DNA of 52,028 nt from Monosiga brevicollis MX1 (lineage: Eukaryota; Opisthokonta; Choanoflagellata; Craspedida; Salpingoecidae): the NCBI RefSeq assembly GCF_000002865.3, contig NW_001865054.1, positions 387,009 to 439,036 on the forward strand, given 5' to 3'. Below the pieces are notes generated by a model. That model worked only from the letters and a program-made list of their open reading frames with translations, was not told where the DNA came from and searched no databases. Of the stretch, positions 46,001 through 52,028 are shown one piece after another; positions within the stretch are counted from its first letter, which is position 1, and each line of letters opens with the position of its first letter. Position numbers and translations under genes: made by a program.

Positions 46001-46331
46001 GCCTTTGTCAATGTCTTGTTGCGGCGATGTAGGGTTTGCCCCATGGCTTTGGTGTAGTTGTATTGCTGCTGGCGATAAGCCAACTCGTCCTCGTCACCCC
46101 GCACGCCCAACCAGCGTGCCATGCCGTCGAAGGCACGCTCGCCTATCCTCGTCAAGCGAAGCGCATGGGTGGAGTACAAGTTAGGTCAGAGGGGGCGGAT
46201 TTGATGACCTGCAGCGTCCTGGCAGCGGCTGCCAAACCTTGGCGGCGCGATTTTCCCAGAAAGGTCTCCTCGCCATTTTCGGTTGCCCATAAGCTTCGGC
46301 GCGAACGCCGGCGCTGATGCGGCTCTGCCAT
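43047..46331 (-). CDS. iRhom-type inactive rhomboid protein (multi-exon)
   Basis: iRhoms are ER/Golgi pseudoproteases of the rhomboid fold that control traffic of membrane proteins such as ADAM17 in animals. The N-terminus (ATG at 46331, MAEPHQRRRSRRSLWATENG) is basic and presumably cytosolic. Middle exons give the Cys-rich iRhom homology domain: GPSSIYLAKVGAKFAPCMRE (human [20 protein letters not shown]), CCGFDLVGSCQLTTEDTCAF and related Cys repeats. The rhomboid part has RFITPLFFHASVAHAILVLI, ISGIGGTCIAAVFSPLDVSV, GTNPSVYGILAVHLVDLFQSW and SYVDNWSHIGGFAFG. The end is IPYITFGKWDLARKR and CSWCDYLNCVPYADGMCG, as in animal iRhoms. The catalytic Ser position holds Asn (GTNPS at about 43676-43695), while the helix-6 His is kept (43419-43421). 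About twelve or more exons; some linker boundaries are uncertain. Confidence 0.88.
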
Positions 46332-46626
46332 GTTCGCCACAACGCCCAACGTTCAACCCCGCCGTCAGTCCCCCTCGGAAGAGCTTGACAACTTTTTTCT
46401 TTTTTTTTTCTTGTTGTTGGTCCTCTTGTTTGTGAAAAAAAACCAAAAAACAAGAAGCTGCCCCACACACTTGTTTCTAGTCATCCTTCGCTTTTGCGTT
46501 TGTGTTTGTGTTTCGCATTCTTGGATATTCCAAGTCACACGGCGCTTGGGCAGAGTGTGTTTGAAACGGAGTAGGCAAGTGTCAATGGTTGGAAGATGGA
46601 TTGGTAAAAAAACAGCGCATGCCTTG

Positions 46627-48755
46627 TCATAAGCCGAGTTGGTAGAGTGTTTCCAATGAAGTGGGTCGCGGATTTTCTTGTAGCAACGTCGTCAGCCGAG
46701 CCTTGGCTATAAGCAGTAGTACCACACCAACACATGAGCGCCCCCTACATGCACCCAATCACGAAACCGCTTTCCCCTCTGCGAGCCAGACGTACCTTGA
46801 GCCACCACCAGCGGAAATTCGTCCCGCGCTGCGGCACCACGGCCATCAGCATATGGTGCAGAGCAGGTCGTTGCGTGAGTCGACCGACTCAAGGGAGCGG
46901 GCCACAAAAAGGATCACACACAACGAAACCAGGGTTGTTTGCCGTGGAAAGGTCAAGACGCACCGATTTGGGCGTTGCGGGCACACTGAAGCACAATATG
47001 CACCAGCAACATGTACACGTGGCTCCACCACGCCTCATCGCCATGGCAAAGAAACCACATGAGTGGAGATAGGTGGGGAATTGCAGTCGAGTCTGCCCAA
47101 AGATCCAGTGCACCATATACAAATGACAGGAGGCGAGCATAGGAACCAAATGAAATCATAGGGGGAAGGGGAACAGCAGAGAATTAACGGAAAAAAAAAA
47201 CCGTGAGAGAAGGCCGGTTGGGGGGCATCAGTTTGGCGAGCACATGCAGCAATACCGTTGAGTGAGCTATGGGGAATGCGAACGAGGCTCATTAGTGCGT
47301 TGGCCGTTGAAACCAAGACGGTAATGACTGGCAAGTCGAGCTCAATCAGCTGCAAAGTGATGGTGGAGCAGGGTCACATGCAACATGAGAGGAGCTCCTC
47401 CTCGTGAAAGCATAGATTCCTCTTGAAGATTGGGAAAGATGCGTCGAGTTGCAGCCACGGACCTCTGACGCCAGTTCTGGTTCTAAGCGCAGCAGGTCCA
47501 ACACGCTCGAAAGCCCGACCAGCCCTGTTGTGGAAAAATTGGCATGTAGAGGCTCCTGGTGTAGAGGCCATGTCAGCCAGAATCCAAGCGCGTCTAGAGA
47601 GTTGCTGTGGGCCCGCATTGTAAGCTGCTCGTACCTCGAAACCGAGAACATCGGCTAGGGGTCGTTCAGCGTGGCTGGGCGGTACAGCCCGTTGCAATAG
47701 CTGTAACATTTCTTCAAGTTGCTGGGCATGTGTCGTGCACTGGGGTAGCAGAGTGTCACATTGAGTTTAGAAAGATGTGGCGGTTGCCAACGTGCGCAGG
47801 CACGGGCAAGCGAGATCCAAGTGCCGGGGCTTAGGCGACAGCACATGTTCATGCAAGCACTACTTCTTGTTTGGGGTGCACGGATGTGCAGTCAACTTAC
47901 ACGCAATGGGTCCAAGGTCGCACGCAAGAGTTGCATGCGTTGCTTGCCAAGCCGCAGTTGAGCGTGGCGCCGGCGCTTCAGCTTGGCAAGGACTGCATCG
48001 AGGGCCTAGGGTACACGAACACGCCATGGAAAATGCACGTGTGCTCAAGGTATCGATTCAACACCTATTCTCATCGGCGACAAGAGGACCCATGGACATT
48101 TATTTACCTGCAAGAGAGCCGGACCACAGCGAAAGGACATGCAAAACTCGTCTTCTTGGCCCGCCGTCGCTGTGCCGGCATGGGCGCCACCCGAGCTCCC
48201 AAAGTTGGGTTGATGCACAAAGAGGCCTACCTGGTGAACCATGGAGGGATCACCATACTCGCGAGGGGTGTGGTCGATCATCGAGTGGAGACGGATGACA
48301 TCTCCCACATATATTCGTTGAAGCAGGCGCACGTCACGTGCGGAGAAGCTGCCCAACAAAAGTCGTGCATCGCTGGTAATTATGGCGTGTTGGACCACAA
48401 CGCCGTCCACCTGGCAATCGTCAACGTTGTAGAATCCACCTTGAGCTGCCAAGACCTGCTGTTGACGCAGGGCCTCCTGCAGGTCAGCCTCGGCGGCAAG
48501 TAACTCAGCCGTGCCTTCCTCACTGATCACATCATTGGGCGCACACAGGAGAAGCCGATCCATGGGTTGAGTATCACGGAAGAAAGACGCGGGCGCAGCC
48601 CTCAAAAGAGTATAGCAAGACGATGTTACGACTTACCACTTGATGGCCACTCGCTGACGCAGCCGGTCGATGCGCTTTTGCTGGGCCGGCACGCGCATAT
48701 GCTGCGTCTCCTCCAGCCAGCCGTGATTTCGCTTGAGCCACCCGTCCGCCTCCAT
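46627..48755 (-). CDS. Unrecognised coiled-coil protein (about ten exons, near 390 aa)
   Basis: I do not recognise this protein. A consistent chain of in-phase exons can be read: the ATG at 48755 (MEADGWLKRNHGWLEETQHM, then RIDRLRQRVAIKW, GTAAGT donor); a long exon (MDRLLLCAPNDVISEEGTAE, LLAAEADLQEALRQQQVLAA, SARDVRLLQRIYVGDVIRLH); a basic exon (RRRAKKTSFACPFAVVRL); ALDAVLAKLKRRRHAQLRLG; THAQQLEEMLQLLQRAV; TTGLVGLSSVLDLLRLEPEL; LIELDLPVITVLVSTANALM; AWWSHVYMLLVHIVLQCARN; ARDEFPLVVAQ; and AKARLTTLLQENPRPTSLET with the stop at 46627-46629. The first half is charged and predicted coiled coil. The second half is helical and Leu-rich, without a clear transmembrane segment. It lies head-to-head with the U2 gene, 104 bases apart. 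Confidence 0.68.
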
Positions 48756-48828
48756 CGTTGAGTAAATGGTTGTCTGACAATTGTTTGAAAGAAATAAGTA
48801 CCCACAAGCCGAGTAAAGTTATGGATTG

Positions 48829-48836
48829 TATATAAG
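48829..48836 (+). promoter_or_regulatory. TATA-like box of the U2 snRNA gene
   Basis: TATATAAG lies 24-31 bases upstream of the predicted U2 5' end, the classic TATA spacing. Vertebrate U2 promoters lack a TATA box and use a proximal sequence element, while plant U2 promoters have both. No proximal element can be named here. The neighbouring minus-strand gene starts at 48755, so the two promoters share this short gap. Confidence 0.6.
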
Positions 48837-48859
48837 CGTTGAACAATCTCATCAACAGC

Positions 48860-49041
48860 ATCGCTTCTAGCCTTTTGGCTATGATCTTTAGTAGTAAACG
48901 TTTATTGTTCTTTGACAAGAACAAGCCCATCTCCGGATGGGTAACTTGTCAAGTCAATATTTGGCAGCGGTGGTTGCTCTAGCTTGCTAGGGCTCCACAA
49001 GCATGGCCTCGGAGCTGCACTATTTCCGAGCGCTGTGCACG
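48860..49041 (+). ncRNA. U2: U2 spliceosomal snRNA
   Basis: U2 pairs with the intron branch site during splicing. The 5' end reads ATCGCTTCTAGCCTTTTGGC, nearly identical to animal U2 (U6-pairing GCTTCT and stem I AGCC-TTTT-GGCT). GATC, then four bases, then GTAGTA (branch-point recognition) has the canonical spacing. Stem IIa is GTTCTT/AAGAAC (48907-48912, 48917-48922). Stem IIb is CCCATC/GATGGG with a UCCG loop (48926-48941). The alternative stem IIc is TTGACAAG/CTTGTCAA (48912-48919, 48945-48952). The Sm site AATATTTGG lies at 48956-48964. Stem III contains CTAGC/GCTAG, and stem IV is CTCGGA/TCCGAG (49008-49013, 49025-49030). The length of about 182 nt is near the usual 188. The 3' end is approximate. 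The segment just after GTAGTA is divergent. Confidence 0.93.
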
Positions 49042-50393
49042 TACTCTCTTTTAATGAATATTAAATGAAGAACTTGCCAAGGCGAGAAGAGCAAATTGTT
49101 ACTTGACTTATTCTGTGAGTGTCTGTTTGATTTGCACGATTATGGTTGGTGCAATGTCGCCCGACTCAAAGAGGCTCGTCGTAAGCTGAGGCGTGCCAAA
49201 AGGTCGAAATTGGCGAAGAAAAACCGGTAGAAAAGCAGAAGCAGATGTATGGGCGGCATCCTGTGTAGAGGGTGATTCTGCTGCAGGGATTGCACTTGCC
49301 TGGAGGCTGAAAGGCAATGTGACCATCATGTTTCATGCCCAGATGCGCTGAGCTGTTGCTGCTGCGGCACCAGTACATGTCAGTCATGGTGTTGGGTCGG
49401 TGTTTGCCTGCTTTGATTGAACCACTCTGGGCCGCGCTCGCCGATGCTGTTTGAGAAACTCAGTCAAACACGGTATTGTGAGGCTAGCTCGGCCCATAGG
49501 GTGGGCCATCGTCTAATGCCAGAATTGCCTTATGTCAAAACTGAGCATTTGGTTGCATCCTTTTCGGTATTTGCATGTATGCACGTATGCCGGATTCCAA
49601 TCCGTTAGGCACCGCCTGATTGTACTCACCCAACCCCAAGCGCCCACAACACTGTTACGCTCCGTGTCCAAGGCGTGCACACTTCATCACCAGGCTTTTG
49701 TGCAGCCATCGTCCTCCCCAGCTCGACTTGTGTGGGTGGGTGACAGCCCCTGCTCATGTGCCACCTGGCAACGACCCACCAGCGCATGAGCCCCAACGCT
49801 AGCATTGGTCCGCCCACGCTGGAAGGAAGTGGACATGATCCCAAACCGGACCAAGTCATGCTTGGCGGAATCGGAGCGCACACGAGGACAGCCAGTTGTG
49901 TTGCTGACGCGCGCGCGCATCATTCATTTGCGCAACGTGCTCTGTCAAAGCTCAATCCTTCAAGGGTCCAATGGCGGACGAGACACACCGTCCCCGCCGT
50001 GGGCGCAGGCCTGCTGTCTACCACCCAACTCGTCTCGCTAACCCCAAAAGTTGGGGCCCAGGTCCAGGTCGGAGCCACCGTTTCATGGTCATGCTGCCAA
50101 GAGCATTCACTTCATTTGCCCCCTGATCAGAGATTGCGATGTGCAAAAGCGCAACACACAAACGAGCGTTCAGCTTGTTCTTCTCATTCCATCATGCCCC
50201 TTCCTCGGCCAAGCCCGCGCGAGACGGGACGGACGCCTACTTGCGAAGGAACCAAAACTAGCTCGCACCCTGGCCAAAGTTCGGGTCATTTTCTTTCCCC
50301 CCTGGACACGCACCCACTGCCGGTGCTTGCGTCGTGCTCGGTGGCCTGATCCCACACACGCGAGCTTACGGTGCCATTCACGAACCGCCAAGT
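49042..50393. other. Unassigned region between U2 and the lectin-like gene
   Basis: No gene is firmly supported. A minus-strand candidate at about 49108-49387 could start MTDMYWCRSSNSSAHLG and end with a frame closing IIVQIKQTLTE at 49108. It needs a splice that I cannot confirm, and it matches nothing known. A plus-strand frame of 197 codons at 49756-50349 has no similarity and biased composition. The right end is the presumed promoter of the gene at 50394. Confidence 0.4.
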
Positions 50394-51408
50394 ATGGCTC
50401 TCGAGACGCAAAGCTACCCGCAAAATCAGCTCTGGCTCCACCGCCTGCAGCTAGCCGTCCTGCTCTTCGTCGTGACGCATGGTGCTGGATCTGCCGTGGC
50501 TACCGTCCCTCCTTGCGATCTTGGCGCCTTTGTCATCGCCAGCAATGACAAGCAGTACCTTCTCGTCAACACCGTGCGGCACTCGTGGGTCGATGCCGCC
50601 GCCCACTGTGTCTCCTTGAATGCCCGGCTTGCCAATCCCGTGGCCCCAACAGACTTTGCCGCCATTACTTCCGTGTACCATGCTAGTCCTAAGAAAAGCT
50701 TTTGGGTCGGCGGCCGCATCGCGTCTGAAGCTCCCCCTTTGCTTGACTTTGCCTCCGTCTTTGTGAATCCGGCCACAATCCCATTTCAAGGCTCACTGGG
50801 CGGTGATGAACGCTGCATCCAATACAACTCCTTTGCACGAGTACTTCAGCCCAAGGCTTGTCGGAAGCGCCGCTTCTTTCTGTGCGAGCGCTCCTCCCCC
50901 GCCACCTTTTGCGCAACGCACCCTGCCACCGCCACCACTCAGCCACAAGCCCCAAGTATCATCCAGCTCCCGGGAACTTTCAGCTTTGACGATGCTGCTG
51001 CTGCTTGCCAATCCCTCGGCCATGAACTAGCCGCGCCCCACAACCAAGCAGAGTTGAATGCTATTGTGCAAGCACTCCATGACGACAAGATCAACATGGC
51101 TGCAGAATTTTGGCTCGGCATGAAGGTGGACGAAAACATCCATCTCGTCTTTCAGAACAGCACAATGGCCGTCGATATTTCACAATTTACAGCCCCTGCC
51201 ATAAAAACCCGCTGGCGCAATTGTGGATTGCTCAAGATTCAACAGGCCAATAGCGGCCAGCTTCAGACCAACCGTTGCAACCGTCGCAAGTAAGTCACCC
51301 ACCGCCCTCGCGGTCAATAGCCGAGGCTATTCCAAAGTTTTTTTTGTTTGTTTTTTTGTTTTTTTTTTGTCTCCTGTTAGCGTCAAATCCGTGCTTCCAC
51401 GCATTTGA
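50394..51408 (+). CDS. Secreted or surface protein with two C-type lectin-like domains
   Basis: Two exons, 50394-51289 and 51381-51408, give 307 aa. The N-terminus (MALETQSYPQNQLWLHRLQL then AVLLFVVTHGAGSAVA) looks like a signal peptide or signal anchor. Domain 1 (about residues 55-165) has the lectin pattern HSWVDAAAHCVSLNARLANP, FWVGGRIA, ERCIQYNS and ACRKRRFFLCE. After a Thr/Pro linker, domain 2 starts FSFDDAAAACQSLGHELAAP, then FWLGMKVDE, WRNCGLLKI and NRCNRRN. The second exon supplies only the last nine residues (ending SVLPRI); the splice restores the expected lectin-fold end, whereas reading on would stop at once. Neither domain shows a clear EPN/QPD or WND calcium-sugar motif, so carbohydrate binding is doubtful. 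No transmembrane segment follows domain 2. Confidence 0.8.
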
Positions 51409-51955
51409 ACACTCCCACTGCTTTCGCACACACTCAGCATCGGTCGCTATGGGTCTTCCTATTGGTATTCCATAGCTACGACGACCTCACACATTGACAC
51501 CTACTTTTGGACCCCCTGGGCTTGATCCTCCTCGTGGCAGTCACATGAGTAAACACCGCGTGTGACGCGGTCCCCACGATGCCTGGGCAGCTGCCCTGGG
51601 GCAATAAGCTTGTGGCTACTGTTGTTTCCCTTTGTTGTGACACCTGCGGTCGGGCACGAGTTGCACTTTCCCTATCCTCGGGATTGAGCGACTCTACAGC
51701 TATTCTAACGGTGCACCTGGTCTGGTCACTGTGAATGCTTGCCGACCGCAGCTGGTTCAATTGACCTCAAGACACCACCAAAGCTTTCGCTCCGCTCCGA
51801 CGGACGTCTCTCAAACCTCTCTCAAAACGCTTCCTCAAACCTACGCGCTTCCTCGCAACCCAAAGACGGCCTCCAGACGTGCTGGAGCCTGACATGGTAG
51901 CGATTGAAAACTTCGATCGACCGACCGCCCTTCTTCAATCTTTGCGCTGGATAGC
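51409..51955. other. Gap between the lectin-like gene and the right-edge gene
   Basis: No gene seen. A pyrimidine-rich stretch with short repeats of CTCTCAAA/CCTCAAAC lies at about 51805-51845 and may be the promoter or leader of the gene starting at 51956. Confidence 0.5.
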
Positions 51956-52028
51956 ATGTCCTCGCGCACCCGTTCGCGAACTGGGCCCCCTGGCCAAGGA
52001 ACCCACGAGCTTAACTTGGAGTCGGACA
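51956..52028 (+). CDS. Start of a gene running off the window (partial)
   Basis: An ATG at 51956 opens a frame to the window edge: 24 codons, MSSRTRSRTGPPGQGTHELN and onward. The basic Ser/Arg start followed by charged residues looks like a real N-terminus, but it is too short to name. An upstream ATG at 51894 in another frame is an alternative. Confidence 0.4.
   Translation, partial: MSSRTRSRTGPPGQGTHELNLESD

Noticed and set aside
49756-50349. 197-codon plus-strand frame
   Set aside because: Biased Ser/His/Pro composition, no recognisable domain, and no supporting splice pattern. Left as unassigned.

Overview
This is nuclear DNA from an intron-rich, gene-dense eukaryote. Most coding regions are broken by short GT-AG introns, often about 70-200 bp, and nearly all recognisable proteins look like their animal relatives. 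A PIP3 5-phosphatase with SH2 and SAM domains, a fascin, an iRhom-type pseudo-rhomboid and a protein with two C-type lectin domains point to Holozoa. The compact genes, and a seven-helix receptor resembling the Dictyostelium cAMP receptors, suggest a unicellular one. My best guess is a choanoflagellate such as Monosiga brevicollis; this is inferred from gene content and style, not proven. One run of N (37893-38819) is an assembly gap.

Layout, left to right: an AC-repeat-bearing leader (1-1545); NAD(P)-malic enzyme (+); 26S proteasome ATPase Rpt3 (+), with a long GA/AGA repeat in one intron; single-exon fascin (-); a THUMPD1/Tan1 homologue (-); single-exon actin (+); PUS10 (-); a SHIP-like phosphatase (+); a GSTCD-like protein (-); a cAMP-receptor-like GPCR (+); ALG11 (-); a TM9SF nonaspanin (+); a glutamine-rich gene running into the gap (-); a PX-domain sorting nexin (+); an iRhom-like protein (-); an unrecognised coiled-coil gene (-); a U2 snRNA gene (+); a two-domain C-type lectin protein (+); and the first codons of a further gene at the right edge.

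From actin to iRhom the strand alternates gene by gene, so divergent promoter regions and convergent tails take turns. CT/GA dinucleotide tracts recur in the divergent gaps and upstream of Rpt3, and are largely missing from the convergent gaps. No pathway joins all the genes. Themes are actin and membrane shape (actin, fascin, sorting nexin), phosphotyrosine/phosphoinositide and receptor signalling (SHIP, GPCR, iRhom), ER/Golgi function (ALG11, TM9SF, iRhom), tRNA modification (THUMPD1, PUS10) and housekeeping (malic enzyme, Rpt3, U2). I saw no transposon, virus-like element, tRNA, rRNA or CRISPR array. Splice sites were read by eye; several genes were checked for reading-frame consistency across introns, notably Rpt3 across all 14 exons.
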